Below, one piece after another: positions 51,766 through 62,626 of a stretch of DNA of 64,000 nucleotides (position 1 is its first letter; every line of letters starts with the position of its first letter). The stretch covers positions 1,984,001 through 2,048,000 of the forward strand of contig NZ_CP171843.1 of assembly GCF_048020265.1 (NCBI RefSeq), read 5' to 3'. The stretch is from Limnohabitans_A sp048020265 (GTDB lineage Bacteria; Pseudomonadota; Gammaproteobacteria; Burkholderiales; Burkholderiaceae_C). The translations under genes and the position numbers were made by a program. The notes under the pieces are model-generated. The model was not told the origin of the DNA, made no database searches, and saw only the letters and a list, made by a program, of their open reading frames with translations.

Positions 51766-52391
51766 GCTTTTTTCTGACCCAGTTTGGATTCGGTGCCCGC
51801 CAGCAGGCGGTTGATGTTTTCACGGTGACGCCAGACCAGCAGCAAGGCCATGACGGCGAGGCTCAAGACCTCGGGCGAAGTGGCTTGCCAGGCCACACCG
51901 TCGCCAAACAGGTAAAAAACAGGCGCGAACACCGCAGCCACCATCGAAGCCAGAGACACGTAGCGGCTGAAGTACAAGACAATGGCAAAGCTCAGCACGG
52001 TGGCCAGGGCCAATGAACCGTTGACCCCCACCAGCACGCCCACCGCAGTGGCCACGCCTTTGCCGCCGACGAAACCAAAAAATACCGGGTAGAGGTGCCC
52101 CAAAAATGCAGCCAAGCCCGCCAAGGCGGCCGTGCTGGCGCCCAAACCCTGTTCTGGCCCGTAAGTCAGCACCAGCGCCACCGGCAACCAGCCCTTGAAG
52201 GCATCCAGCAACAAAGTCAGAATGGCTGCTTTTTTGCTGCCCGAGCGCAGCACGTTGGTAGCGCCGGGGTTTTTGCTGCCATAGCTGCGCGGGTCGTTCA
52301 GCCCCATCAGGCGGCTCACGATCACCGCGAAGCTGAGCGAGCCCATCAAATAACTGGCCAACACCACGGCCACCGGAATCAACACATCCAT
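51762..52391 (-). CDS. plsY: Acyl-phosphate:glycerol-3-phosphate acyltransferase PlsY
   Basis: This 209-residue inner-membrane enzyme makes lysophosphatidate from acyl-phosphate and glycerol-3-phosphate, the first step of phospholipid synthesis. All conserved loops are visible: SLMGLNDPRSYGS-KNPGATNVLR, the phosphate-binding LLDAFKGWLPV, and GHLYPVFFGFVGGKGVATAVG. About five hydrophobic helices are present. Length is typical of PlsY. It lies 28 bp after ybaK and overlaps the downstream RidA-family gene. Confidence 0.96.
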   Translation of the reverse strand: MDVLIPVAVVLASYLMGSLSFAVIVSRLMGLNDPRSYGSKNPGATNVLRSGSKKAAILTLLLDAFKGWLPVALVLTYGPEQGLGASTAALAGLAAFLGHLYPVFFGFVGGKGVATAVGVLVGVNGSLALATVLSFAIVLYFSRYVSLASMVAAVFAPVFYLFGDGVAWQATSPEVLSLAVMALLLVWRHRENINRLLAGTESKLGQKKA

Positions 52392-52419
52392 CGAAAGCTC
52401 CCTTGTTCTTGTACGGGCG

Positions 52420-52911
52420 TCATTCTGCCAGTGCGCAGTTCACGGGCTGGGCGCCCAGCAGCTGCACACACACCTGCGGGTCGATGCCCACCAGATAACC
52501 GCGCCGGCCACCGTTGATGCAGATGCGCGGCAAAGCCAGGATGCTTTCTTCGATGAAGACCGGCATGGCGCGGCGCGTGGCAAACGGCGAGGTGCCGCCC
52601 ACCAGGTAACCGCTGTGCCGGTTGGCCACCTCGGGGGCGCAGGGCTCGACCGACTTCAAACCGATCTGCCGCGCCAGATTTTTGGTGGACACCTTGCGGT
52701 TGCCGTGCATCAGCACCACCAAGGGCTTGGCATCCTGGTCCTGCATGATCAGGGTTTTGACCACCGCAAACGGGTCCATGCCCAACACCTGTGCGCTGTG
52801 CTGGGCCCCGCCGTGTTCCAGATATTCATAGGGGTGCTCGGTGAAGCTCACCCCGTGCTGACGCAAGAGCGCTGTGGCTGGGGTTTCGCTGACTTTGTCT
52901 TTCTTGGCCAT
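52420..52911 (-). CDS. ybaK: Cys-tRNA(Pro)/Cys-tRNA(Cys) deacylase YbaK
   Basis: This 163-residue trans-editing enzyme removes Cys mischarged on tRNA(Pro). The YbaK fold is recognisable: TPATALLRQHGVSFTEHPYEY, the catalytic Lys in DPFAVVKTLIMQD, VLMHGNRKVSTKNLAR and a Gly-rich GYLVGGTSPFATRRAMPVF loop. There is no signal peptide, so it is cytoplasmic. It is 22 bp downstream of tas and 28 bp upstream of plsY, all on the minus strand. Confidence 0.93.
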   Translation of the reverse strand: MAKKDKVSETPATALLRQHGVSFTEHPYEYLEHGGAQHSAQVLGMDPFAVVKTLIMQDQDAKPLVVLMHGNRKVSTKNLARQIGLKSVEPCAPEVANRHSGYLVGGTSPFATRRAMPVFIEESILALPRICINGGRRGYLVGIDPQVCVQLLGAQPVNCALAE

Positions 52912-52933
52912 CGCCCAATATCACCCAGCCACG

Positions 52934-53995
52934 TCACAAAGCCGGGTCGCGCATTTCCCAGCGGATGTCGTCGATCGCCTTGAGCACTTCGGGCGTCAAC
53001 TGCGTGTTCCAGGCGGCCAGGTCTTCGTTGAGCTGCGCCAGCGAAGTCACACCGATGATGGTGCTGGCCACGCTCCAGCGGTGATAGCAAAACGCCAACG
53101 CCATCTGGGTCGGTGTCATGCCGTTGTCGCGGGCCAGCTGGTTGTAGCGGCGGGCGGCCACCAGCGCCTCCGGGCGGCCCCAGCGTTGTTTGCGCATCGA
53201 GTCGTAGCGGGCGATGCGGCCACCATCAGGCACCAGCGGACCTTTCAGGTCGTCGTTGTCGTATTTGCCAGTCAGCAAGCCAAAACCCAGCGGCGAATAC
53301 GCCAGCATCGACACATTCAGGCGGTAGCAGGTCTCGTCCAGCCCGTTGTCATAGGTGCGGCTGACCAGGCAGTAGGGGTTTTGCACCGTGGCCACACGCG
53401 GCAGGCCATGCTGCTCGGCCAGGCGCACAAACTCGTGCACACCGTAAGGCGTTTCGTTGGACAGACCGATGTGGCGCACCTTGCCCGCCTTGACCAGTTT
53501 GGCCAGGGCTTCGAGTTGCTCGTGGATCGAGGTGACCGATTTGTCCTTGGCCGGGTCGAAATACGTCATGCCAAAGACCGGCACATGGCGCTCAGGCCAG
53601 TGGATCTGGTACAGGTCGATCACATCGGTTTGCAGGCGGCGCAGGCTGCCGTCGCAGGCGTTCAGGATGTCTTGCCCGGTCATGCCCGAACCTTCACGAA
53701 TCCAGGGCATGCCGCGCGAGGGGCCCGCCACCTTGGTCGCCAACACCAGTTTTTCGCGGGCACCGGGGTGCTTGGCGAACCAGTTGCCGATGAAGGTTTC
53801 CGTCGCGCCGCAGGTCTCGGCCGAAGCGGGCACGGCGTACATCTCGGCCGTGTCGATGAAGTTGATGCTGGCATCCAGCGAGCGGTCCAGGATGGCGTGC
53901 GAATCGGCTTCGTTGACCTGCTGGCCAAAGGTCATGGTGCCCAGACAAATGGGCGTGACTTGCAAATCGGTCTGGCCGAGTTGAACGAGTTTCAT
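52934..53995 (-). CDS. tas: NADP(H)-dependent aldo-keto reductase, Tas type
   Basis: This 353-residue TIM-barrel reductase starts MKLVQLGQTDLQVTPICLGTM. It has the catalytic tetrad elements in FIDTAEMYAVP (Asp, Tyr), LATKVAG (Lys) and YQIHWPERH (His). The long insertions DPAKDKSVTSIHEQLEAL and LETCYRLN-like stretches, and the C-terminal GVTSLAQLNEDLAAWN, match the Tas subgroup. The physiological substrate is unknown. A weak terminator lies between it and the upstream acyl-CoA synthetase. Confidence 0.92.
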   Translation of the reverse strand: MKLVQLGQTDLQVTPICLGTMTFGQQVNEADSHAILDRSLDASINFIDTAEMYAVPASAETCGATETFIGNWFAKHPGAREKLVLATKVAGPSRGMPWIREGSGMTGQDILNACDGSLRRLQTDVIDLYQIHWPERHVPVFGMTYFDPAKDKSVTSIHEQLEALAKLVKAGKVRHIGLSNETPYGVHEFVRLAEQHGLPRVATVQNPYCLVSRTYDNGLDETCYRLNVSMLAYSPLGFGLLTGKYDNDDLKGPLVPDGGRIARYDSMRKQRWGRPEALVAARRYNQLARDNGMTPTQMALAFCYHRWSVASTIIGVTSLAQLNEDLAAWNTQLTPEVLKAIDDIRWEMRDPAL

Positions 53996-54016
53996 GGTGT
54001 GTCCTGTTGTTTTTTG

Positions 54017-54049
54017 AAAAAAAAGAGGGGGCCATCTCAGGACAGCCCC
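54017..54049 (-). terminator. Weak terminator after the acyl-CoA synthetase gene
   Basis: On the minus strand a ggggc / gcccc stem with a long loop is followed by ctc and eight T residues. The stem is short, so efficiency may be low. It lies about 50 bp past the synthetase stop and just before tas. Confidence 0.45.
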
Positions 54050-54100
54050 AGAATCCGCAAGCCCTGCGGGCTTGGACGCATGGGCAAGAAGTCTATTTTG

Positions 54101-55879
<1,779 letters not shown>

Positions 55880-55904
55880 CGTGTGTCTCCTTATGATCGA
55901 AAGT

Positions 55905-56819
55905 ATGTACCAAGTTTTACGCGAATCACAAAGCCACTGGGTGCCGCTGCGCGGCTGCCGCTACCACGTCCGCCAATGGGGCACGGCCACGCCCGATGCG
56001 ACCCCGCTCGTGCTGGCGCACGGTTGGATGGATGTGGCCGCGTCGTACCAATTCATGGTCGACGCCTTCAGCGAAGCATTTGTCAGCCAACGGCCCATCA
56101 TCGCCATGGACTGGCGAGGTTATGGCCTGACCGAGACCCCGCCCACCGACAGCTACTGGTTTCCCGACTATTTGGCCGACCTGGACGCACTGCTTGATGC
56201 GCTCTACCCCGGGCAAGTGATCGATCTGGTCGGTCACAGCATGGGCGGCAATGTGGTCATGACGTACGCGGGCACCCGCCCTGAGCGCATCCGCCGCCTG
56301 GTCAACCTTGAAGGCTTTGGCATGGCCGCCACAAAGCCTGCCCAAGCCCCTACCCGCATGGCCCAGTGGCTCGATGAGCTCAAAGCCCAACGCGTGGGCG
56401 ATAACACGCTCAAGGCCTACCCGGACGCCACAGGTGTGGCTGCCCGATTGATGAAAACCAACCGCCGCCTGAGCCAGGACAAAGCCGATTGGCTGGCCCA
56501 GCATTGGGCCCGCCCAGGCCCCGATGGCCAGTGGCGCATCCTGGGCGACTCGGCCCACAAGGTCGTCAACCCGTATTTGTTCCACGTCGAAGAAGCGCTG
56601 GCCATGTACCGCCGCATCAGCGCCCCCGTGTTGGCCGTGGAAGCCTCGGACGATTCGCTCAGCCAATGGTGGAAAGGGCAATACACATTGGCCGAATTCC
56701 ATGAGCGCCTGAAGGCTGTGCCCCAATTGGAAGAAGCCGTGATCCAGGACGCCGGCCACATGCTGCACCACGACCAACCACAGGCCCTGGCCGCTTTGCT
56801 TGAAAGGTTCATGCGCTGA
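55905..56819 (+). CDS. Alpha/beta-fold hydrolase
   Basis: This hydrolase of about 304 residues has the nucleophile elbow VGHSMGGNVVM (Ser), the oxyanion segment LAHGWMDVAASYQ, an acid-bearing stretch VEASDDSLS and the catalytic His in QDAGHMLHHDQP. It resembles epoxide hydrolase/haloalkane dehalogenase-like or esterase members, and the substrate is unknown. The start is ambiguous: ATG 55905 (MYQVLRES) fits the family best, 55893 is possible, and the first in-frame codon at 55863 overlaps the divergent synthetase start. No good ribosome site precedes any of them. Confidence 0.87.
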   Translation: MYQVLRESQSHWVPLRGCRYHVRQWGTATPDATPLVLAHGWMDVAASYQFMVDAFSEAFVSQRPIIAMDWRGYGLTETPPTDSYWFPDYLADLDALLDALYPGQVIDLVGHSMGGNVVMTYAGTRPERIRRLVNLEGFGMAATKPAQAPTRMAQWLDELKAQRVGDNTLKAYPDATGVAARLMKTNRRLSQDKADWLAQHWARPGPDGQWRILGDSAHKVVNPYLFHVEEALAMYRRISAPVLAVEASDDSLSQWWKGQYTLAEFHERLKAVPQLEEAVIQDAGHMLHHDQPQALAALLERFMR

Positions 56820-56863
56820 GGCGCCCTAAAATCAGGTCGTTTTAGTTTTGATGACTGTTGGCC

Positions 56864-57394
56864 ATGTCCCTCTCTTCCCTTTCCCGCTTGAGCCTGGCTG
56901 TGGCCTTGACCATGCTGTTCACTTCGGCGCATGCAGACGCCACCAGCCCTTACTGCCCAGACTTTCTGGCCGTCAAAGGCGCACCAGAGCCTGCGCACCG
57001 TGGGGAATTCACGTTCTCGCCCTACACCTACCATTTCAGCAACAACCCCGACCACAAGCACGTGGTGCTGGTGGCGCTGGACGAGCAATTGCCAGGCGAC
57101 CGCTTGTGTGGCGTGAGCTTTTTCAGCAATTCGTTTGGACAGCCCTCGGTGTACGTGTATGCCGGTCAACAGTTCAACAACCTGTTCGGTATGCCGCAAC
57201 TGTTCGCCAAAGTCACCGGGGGGCTGATGTATGGCTACGTATCCCCGTATGAGAATAAAGTGCCCTTGAATTACAAAGGCTTCAACCCCGCCATCATCCC
57301 GGCCCTGGGCTACAAACTGACCCAGCACGATTCGGTGCAGCTCAAGTTTCTGGGCACTGCAGCCCTGATGTTCTCTTACGGACGGCAGTTTTAA
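56864..57394 (+). CDS. Exported beta-barrel-like envelope protein
   Basis: The 176-residue precursor has a signal peptide (LSLAVALTMLFTSAHA). The mature part is rich in alternating aromatic and small residues and ends YGRQF, a C-terminal Phe as in outer-membrane barrels. The segments SFFSNSFGQPSVYVYAG and PLNYKGFNPAIIPALGYKL are what I remember of a conserved betaproteobacterial family often labelled 'sn-glycerol-3-phosphate transporter' in databases, a name that does not fit such a small protein. A PagP-like fold is possible. The ATG at 56864 is used over TTG 56858. Function unknown. Confidence 0.75.
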   Translation: MSLSSLSRLSLAVALTMLFTSAHADATSPYCPDFLAVKGAPEPAHRGEFTFSPYTYHFSNNPDHKHVVLVALDEQLPGDRLCGVSFFSNSFGQPSVYVYAGQQFNNLFGMPQLFAKVTGGLMYGYVSPYENKVPLNYKGFNPAIIPALGYKLTQHDSVQLKFLGTAALMFSYGRQF

Positions 57395-57465
57395 GCCACC
57401 CTGCAGGGGTGCGCGGCATCAACTCATGAGAAAATGCCCGGTTTACCGAACCGGACACCTTCATC

Positions 57466-58570
57466 ATGGACGCAGAACGCATCAACCAAATCGGCGCATC
57501 CCTCACAGACCTGACCGCTCGTACCCACGAGTTACGGGGGTATCTTTGACTACGATGCCAAATCTGAACGGTTGAGAACCGTCAACGCATCGCTTGAAGA
57601 TCCCACGGTCTGGAACGACCCGAAAAAAGCCCAGGAATTGGGCAAAGAAAAAAAAGCCCTGGACGGCGTGGTGGTGACCATCACCACCTTGACCAACGAA
57701 CTGGCCGACAACCTTGAATTGTTCGAAATGAGCAAGGAAGAAGGCGATGAAGAAGGCCTGCTGACCATCGAGGCCGAAGCCGCCAAACTGGCCAAGCTCG
57801 TGGAAGACCTCGAATTCCGCCGCATGTTCCGTCACGAGGCCGATCCGCTCAATTGTTTCATCGACATCCAGGCCGGCGCGGGTGGCACGGAAGCCTGCGA
57901 TTGGGCCAGCATGCTGCTGCGCCAGTACCTCAAATACGCCGAACGCAAAGGCTTCAAAGCCACGGTGGAAGACGAAACCCCCGGCGACACGGCAGGCATC
58001 AAGGGCGCGACCATCAAGATCGAAGGCGAATACGCTTTTGGCCTGCTGCGCACCGAAACCGGCGTGCACCGTTTGGTTCGCAAGAGCCCGTTTGACTCGT
58101 CGGGCGGCCGCCACACCTCGTTTGCCTCGCTGTTCGTTTATCCCGAGATCGACGACTCGATCGAGATCAATATCAACCCGTCGGATGTGCGCACCGACAC
58201 CTTCCGCGCCAGCGGCGCGGGCGGTCAGCACATCAACAAGACCGATTCGGCCGTGCGCCTGACGCACATCCCCACCGGCATCGTGGTGCAGTGCCAGGAC
58301 GGCCGCAGCCAGCACAGCAACCGCGACGTGGCCTGGCAACGCCTGCGCTCGCGCCTGTACGACTTCGAGATGCGCAAACGCATGGAAGAGCAGCAAAAGC
58401 TGGAAGACACCAAGACCGATGTGGGCTGGGGTCACCAGATCCGCAGCTATGTGCTGGACAACAGCCGCATCAAGGATTTGCGCACCAACGTCGAAATCTC
58501 GGCCACCCAAAAAGTGCTCGATGGCGACCTGGATGCGTTCATCGAAGCCTCACTGAAACAAGGCCTCTGA
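57466..58570 (+). CDS. prfB: Peptide chain release factor 2, with programmed +1 frameshift
   Basis: RF2 ends translation at UGA and UAA. The gene is read as 57466-57546 then 57548-58570 (367 residues): the first 27 codons end at an in-frame TGA (57547-57549), and ribosomes shift +1 at CTT to continue with GAC. The body has the codon-recognition SPF in RKSPFDSSGGRH and the catalytic GGQ in SGAGGQHINKTDSAVRLTH. ATG 57466 encodes MDAERINQIG. The shift lets RF2 regulate its own level: scarce RF2 slows TGA reading and raises frameshifting. It follows the envelope protein gene and precedes pepN with a REP pair between. Confidence 0.97.
57536..57550 (+). other. prfB programmed frameshift site
   Basis: GGGGG (57536-57540, acting as an internal Shine-Dalgarno), TAT, CTT and TGA C match the classic bacterial prfB shift sequence, with the standard 3-base gap between the G run and the CTT slippery codon. 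Confidence 0.95.
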
Positions 58571-58606
58571 TCGCCAAGTCAACACGTACAGAGATGCTTC
58601 CAACCC

Positions 58607-58671
58607 CGTCATTGCGAGCGAAGCGCGACAGTCCAGATGCTCTGGATTGCCACGCTGCGCTCGCAATGACG
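58607..58671. repeat. REP-like inverted pair between prfB and pepN
   Basis: Two head-to-head units, cgtcattgcgagcgaagcgc and an inverted tggattgccacgctgcgctc ending gcaatgac, are the same family as at 9537, 11216, 16092 and 18168. Confidence 0.82.
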
Positions 58672-58699
58672 ATGCAACAATCAAGACAGGATTCATGTG

Positions 58700-61423
58700 A
58701 TGCGTGAAGGACAACCTACCGCGATTCACCGGGAGGCTTACGCCGCCCCGGCTTTCTGGATCGACACGGTCGATCTGACGTTCGACCTCGACCCCAGCAA
58801 AACCCGCGTGTTGAACAAGATGCGCCTGCGCCGTAACCCCGACGTGGCAGCCCAGCCGCTGCGCCTGGATGGCGAAGACCTCAACTTGGCCCGGGTGTTG
58901 GTCAATGGCGCGGGCACGTCGTTCAAGATGGACGGCAAGCAGCTGGTTCTGGAAAACCTGCCGTGCTTTGAAGAGGGGGGCCCTGACGCCTTCGATCTGG
59001 AAATCTTCACCACCTGCAATCCCGAGAAGAACACTCAGCTGATGGGCTTGTACGTCAGCAACGACTCGTTCTTCACCCAGTGCGAGGCCGAAGGCTTTCG
59101 CCGCATCACCTACTTCCTCGACCGCCCGGACGTGATGGCCAGCTACACCGTCACGCTGCGTGCCGACAAGGCCAAATACCCGGTGTTGCTGAGCAATGGC
59201 AACCTCATCGAGCAAGGCAGGCTGGACGACGGTCGCCACTTCGCCAAGTGGGTCGACCCGCACAAAAAGCCCTGCTATTTGTTTGCACTCGTCGCAGGTC
59301 AGTTGGTTGCGCGTGAGCAGCGCATTTTGAGCCGCAGCGGCAAAGAGCACCTGTTGCAGGTCTTCGTGCGCCCTGGCGATCTGGACAAGACCGAGCACGC
59401 GATGAATTCGCTCATGGCCAGCGTGGCCTGGGACGAAGCCCGCTTTGGCCTGCCGCTGGACCTGGAGCGCTTCATGATCGTCGCCACCAGCGACTTCAAC
59501 ATGGGCGCGATGGAAAACAAAGGCCTGAACATCTTCAACACCAAGTACGTGTTGGCGAACCCGGCCACCGCCACCGACATGGATTTCGGCAACATCGAAT
59601 CCGTCGTGGGCCACGAATACTTCCACAACTGGACTGGCAACCGCATCACCTGCCGCGACTGGTTCCAGCTCTCACTCAAAGAAGGCCTGACGGTTTTCCG
59701 CGACCAGGAGTTCAGCCAAGACATGGCAGGCGTGGCCAGTGCCCGCGCCGTCAAGCGCATCGAAGACGTGCGCGTGCTGCGCACCGTGCAGTTCGCCGAA
59801 GACGCCGGCCCCATGGCCCATCCGGTTCGGCCCGACAGTTATGTGGAAATCAACAACTTCTACACCGTCACCATCTACGAAAAAGGCTCAGAAGTCGTTC
59901 GCATGATGCAAACGCTGGTGGCCACGCCCACTGACAGCCTGGGTCGCGATGGATTTGCCAAGGGCATGAAGCTCTACTTTGAACGCCACGACGGGCAGGC
60001 CGTGACCTGCGACGACTTTGCGCAAGCGATTGCCGATGCCAACCCCGGCTCGGCGCTGGCTCATAACCTGGCCGCTTTCAAACACTGGTACAGCCAGGCG
60101 GGCACCCCGCGGCTGCAAGCCGCGGGCGCCTACAACGCGGCCGAGCGCACCTACACCCTCACCCTCAGCCAAAGCTGCCCAGCCACCCCTGATCAGGACC
60201 GCAAAGCGCCCTTTGTCATTCCCGTCACCTTGGGTCTGCTGAGCCGCGACGGTGCTGCCCTGCCCTTGCAGCTGACTGGCGCCAACGAAACCGTGGCACA
60301 GCAAACCTTGGTGCTGACCGAGGCCAGCGCCAGCTACACCTTTGTCAACATCGACAGCGAACCCGTGCCCTCACTGTTGCGCGGTTTCAGCGCTCCCGTG
60401 GTGCTCGAAGACGGCCTGAACGCCGACGACCTGCTGATCCTGTTGGCCCACGACAGCGACCCATTCAACCAATGGGAAGCGGGCCAGCGCCTGATGCTGA
60501 AAAACGCCACCGACGCCATTCACCACAACAAGGACTTGACGGGCCAGCCGGTGCTGTCCCAGGCCCTGGTGGCAGCCCTGCGCAATGTGCTGCGCCACCC
60601 CACGCTGGATGCCGCCTTCAAGGATCTGGCGCTCACCCTGCCCAGTGAGAACTACATCGCTGACCAGCTGGATGTGGTGGACCCACAGCGCGTGCATGCG
60701 CTGCGCGAAAACATGCGCCTGCAACTGGCCACGGCCTTGCAAGCCGACTGGCACTGGGCCTGGGACGCGCATAAAAACAACGGCGCTTACTCACCTGACG
60801 CGAAGTCGAGCGGCCGCCGTGCTCTGGCCGGTCTAGCCATGACCATGCTGTGCGTGGCCGCTGTGCGCAGTGGCGACGCCGTCACGCCCGGCCGGGTGTA
60901 CCAGCAATTCAAGGACGCGGGCAACATGACCGACCGCTTCAACGCCTTGTCAGCCCTGGTGGTCAGCGGCCATGCCCTGGCGCAAGACGCGCTGGCGATC
61001 TTTCACAAGCTGTTCCAGCACGAAGCCCTGGTCATCGACAAATGGTTTGCCTTGCAGGCCGGTGCCCCTGACCGCGCAGGCGATGTGCTGCCGCGTGTGC
61101 GCCAGCTCATGCAACACCCTGACTTCAGCCTGCGCAACCCCAACCGCGCCCGCAGCCTGATCTTCAGCTACTGCAGTGCCAACCCGGCCGGATTCCACCG
61201 CCCGGACGCCGCAGGCTATGTCTATTGGAGCGAGCAGGTGCTGGCGCTCGACGCCATCAACCCCCAAGTGGCCGCACGCCTGGCCCGCGCCATGGACCGC
61301 TGGAGCCGCCTGGCCGAGCCTTACCGCAGCGCAGCCAAAGTCGCCATCGAGCGCGTGGCGGCCAAAACAGACCTGTCGAACGACGTGCGCGAGGTCATCA
61401 GTCGCGCACTGAGTGCGGCCTGA
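58700..61423 (+). CDS. pepN: Aminopeptidase N (M1 family)
   Basis: This 907-residue zinc aminopeptidase completes cytoplasmic protein turnover. The M1 landmarks are present: GAMEN in NMGAMENKGLNIF, and the zinc site HEYFHNWTGNR (His305, Glu306, His309) with the third ligand Glu in SLKEGLTVFRDQEF. Length and the YTVTIYEKGSEVVRMM segment (proton-donor Tyr) match the bacterial PepN subgroup. ATG 58700 is used; a GTG three bases earlier is possible. fbp follows 41 bp downstream and may be cotranscribed. Confidence 0.97.
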   Translation: MREGQPTAIHREAYAAPAFWIDTVDLTFDLDPSKTRVLNKMRLRRNPDVAAQPLRLDGEDLNLARVLVNGAGTSFKMDGKQLVLENLPCFEEGGPDAFDLEIFTTCNPEKNTQLMGLYVSNDSFFTQCEAEGFRRITYFLDRPDVMASYTVTLRADKAKYPVLLSNGNLIEQGRLDDGRHFAKWVDPHKKPCYLFALVAGQLVAREQRILSRSGKEHLLQVFVRPGDLDKTEHAMNSLMASVAWDEARFGLPLDLERFMIVATSDFNMGAMENKGLNIFNTKYVLANPATATDMDFGNIESVVGHEYFHNWTGNRITCRDWFQLSLKEGLTVFRDQEFSQDMAGVASARAVKRIEDVRVLRTVQFAEDAGPMAHPVRPDSYVEINNFYTVTIYEKGSEVVRMMQTLVATPTDSLGRDGFAKGMKLYFERHDGQAVTCDDFAQAIADANPGSALAHNLAAFKHWYSQAGTPRLQAAGAYNAAERTYTLTLSQSCPATPDQDRKAPFVIPVTLGLLSRDGAALPLQLTGANETVAQQTLVLTEASASYTFVNIDSEPVPSLLRGFSAPVVLEDGLNADDLLILLAHDSDPFNQWEAGQRLMLKNATDAIHHNKDLTGQPVLSQALVAALRNVLRHPTLDAAFKDLALTLPSENYIADQLDVVDPQRVHALRENMRLQLATALQADWHWAWDAHKNNGAYSPDAKSSGRRALAGLAMTMLCVAAVRSGDAVTPGRVYQQFKDAGNMTDRFNALSALVVSGHALAQDALAIFHKLFQHEALVIDKWFALQAGAPDRAGDVLPRVRQLMQHPDFSLRNPNRARSLIFSYCSANPAGFHRPDAAGYVYWSEQVLALDAINPQVAARLARAMDRWSRLAEPYRSAAKVAIERVAAKTDLSNDVREVISRALSAA

Positions 61424-61464
61424 CGGTGCTGACTGAACATTCGGCCTGAACCTTAGGAATCAAC

Positions 61465-62472
61465 ATGAGCCCCAAAATTTCCCTCTCCCGCTACCTGGTG
61501 GAGCAGCAACGCGACAAAGGCCATATTCCGGCCGAGCTGCGCCTGTTGCTCGAAGTGGTGGCCCGCGCCTGCAAAAGCATCAGCCACGCCGTCAACAAAG
61601 GCGCTTTGGGCGGTGTTTTGGGCAGTGCCGACAGCGAGAACGTGCAAGGCGAAGTGCAAAAGAAACTGGACATCATCGCCAACGAAGTGCTGATCGAGGC
61701 AAATGAATGGGGTGGGCATCTGGCGGCCATGGCCTCCGAAGAGATGGATAGCATCTACCTGGTGCCCAACCGCTACCCGCAAGGCGAATACCTGCTCATG
61801 TTTGACCCGCTAGACGGCTCGTCCAACATCGATGTCAACGTCAGCATCGGCACCATTTTCAGCGTACTCAAAAAGTCCGAGGCTAGCCAGGGCGTCACTG
61901 AACAGGACTTCCTACAACCAGGCAAACAGCAAGTGGCCGCAGGTTACTGCGTGTATGGTCCCCAAACCACCCTGGTGCTCACCGTGGGCGATGGCGTGGC
62001 CATGTTCACGCTGGACCGCGAACAAGGCTCTTTTGTGCTGACCCAAGAAAACGTGCAAGTGCCTGCCGACACCAAAGAGTTCGCCATCAACATGAGCAAC
62101 ATGCGTCACTGGGACGAACCCGTGCGCCGCTACATCGACGAATGCCTGCAAGGCCAGGAGGGCCCGCGCGGCAAGGACTTCAACATGCGCTGGATCGCCT
62201 CCATGGTGGCCGACGTGCACCGCATCCTGACCCGCGGCGGCGTCTTCATGTACCCCTGGGACAAGCGCGAGCCGCACAAACCCGGCAAGCTGCGCCTGCT
62301 GTACGAAGCCAACCCCATGAGCTGGCTGATCGAGCAAGCCGGTGGTGCTGCGACCAACGGCAAGACACGCATCCTCGATCTGCAACCGAGCCAGCTGCAC
62401 GAGCGCGTGAGCGTGGTGCTGGGCTCCAAAAACGAAGTCGAACGCATCACCCAATACCACGCCCAAGCTTGA
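61465..62472 (+). CDS. fbp: Fructose-1,6-bisphosphatase class I
   Basis: This 335-residue enzyme converts fructose-1,6-bisphosphate to fructose-6-phosphate in gluconeogenesis. Metal-binding motifs are visible: the Glu pair region MASEEMDSIYLVPN, LLMFDPLDGSSNIDVNVS and the C-terminal KLRLLYEANPMSWLIEQAGG. The substrate-site MRWIASMVADVHRIL and GGVFMYPWDKREP segments are intact. It starts at ATG 61465 (MSPKISLSRYLVEQQRDKG) with an AGGAA site. A plain hairpin at 62482-62505 and a strong terminator at 62561 lie downstream. Confidence 0.97.
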   Translation: MSPKISLSRYLVEQQRDKGHIPAELRLLLEVVARACKSISHAVNKGALGGVLGSADSENVQGEVQKKLDIIANEVLIEANEWGGHLAAMASEEMDSIYLVPNRYPQGEYLLMFDPLDGSSNIDVNVSIGTIFSVLKKSEASQGVTEQDFLQPGKQQVAAGYCVYGPQTTLVLTVGDGVAMFTLDREQGSFVLTQENVQVPADTKEFAINMSNMRHWDEPVRRYIDECLQGQEGPRGKDFNMRWIASMVADVHRILTRGGVFMYPWDKREPHKPGKLRLLYEANPMSWLIEQAGGAATNGKTRILDLQPSQLHERVSVVLGSKNEVERITQYHAQA

Positions 62473-62560
62473 TGCCCGGCCATGGGCAGCAGCTCTGCTG
62501 CCCATAGCACAAGGCATTGGCAGTTAAGCGCCTGACTGCGCCAACCCGGCCGCCCAAACA

Positions 62561-62592
62561 AAAGCCCCGATGCGCAAGCATCGGGGCTTTTT
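62561..62592. terminator. Bidirectional terminator between fbp and the NYN gene
   Basis: The ten-pair stem gccccgatgc / gcatcggggc with loop gcaa is flanked by A and T runs. It ends fbp (plus) and probably the convergent NYN gene (minus). Confidence 0.9.
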
Positions 62593-62626
62593 GACGCGCC
62601 ACGGGCGGACAAGCCGCCCCAGGTTT

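Noticed and set aside
54057..54075. caagccc / gggcttg hairpin after the acyl-CoA synthetase gene
   Set aside because: No T run on either strand; the weaker stem with eight T residues at 54017-54049 is the better terminator candidate.
62482..62505. Ten-pair hairpin right after fbp as a terminator
   Set aside because: There is no T run after the stem; a complete terminator follows at 62561. It may be an mRNA-stabilising hairpin only.
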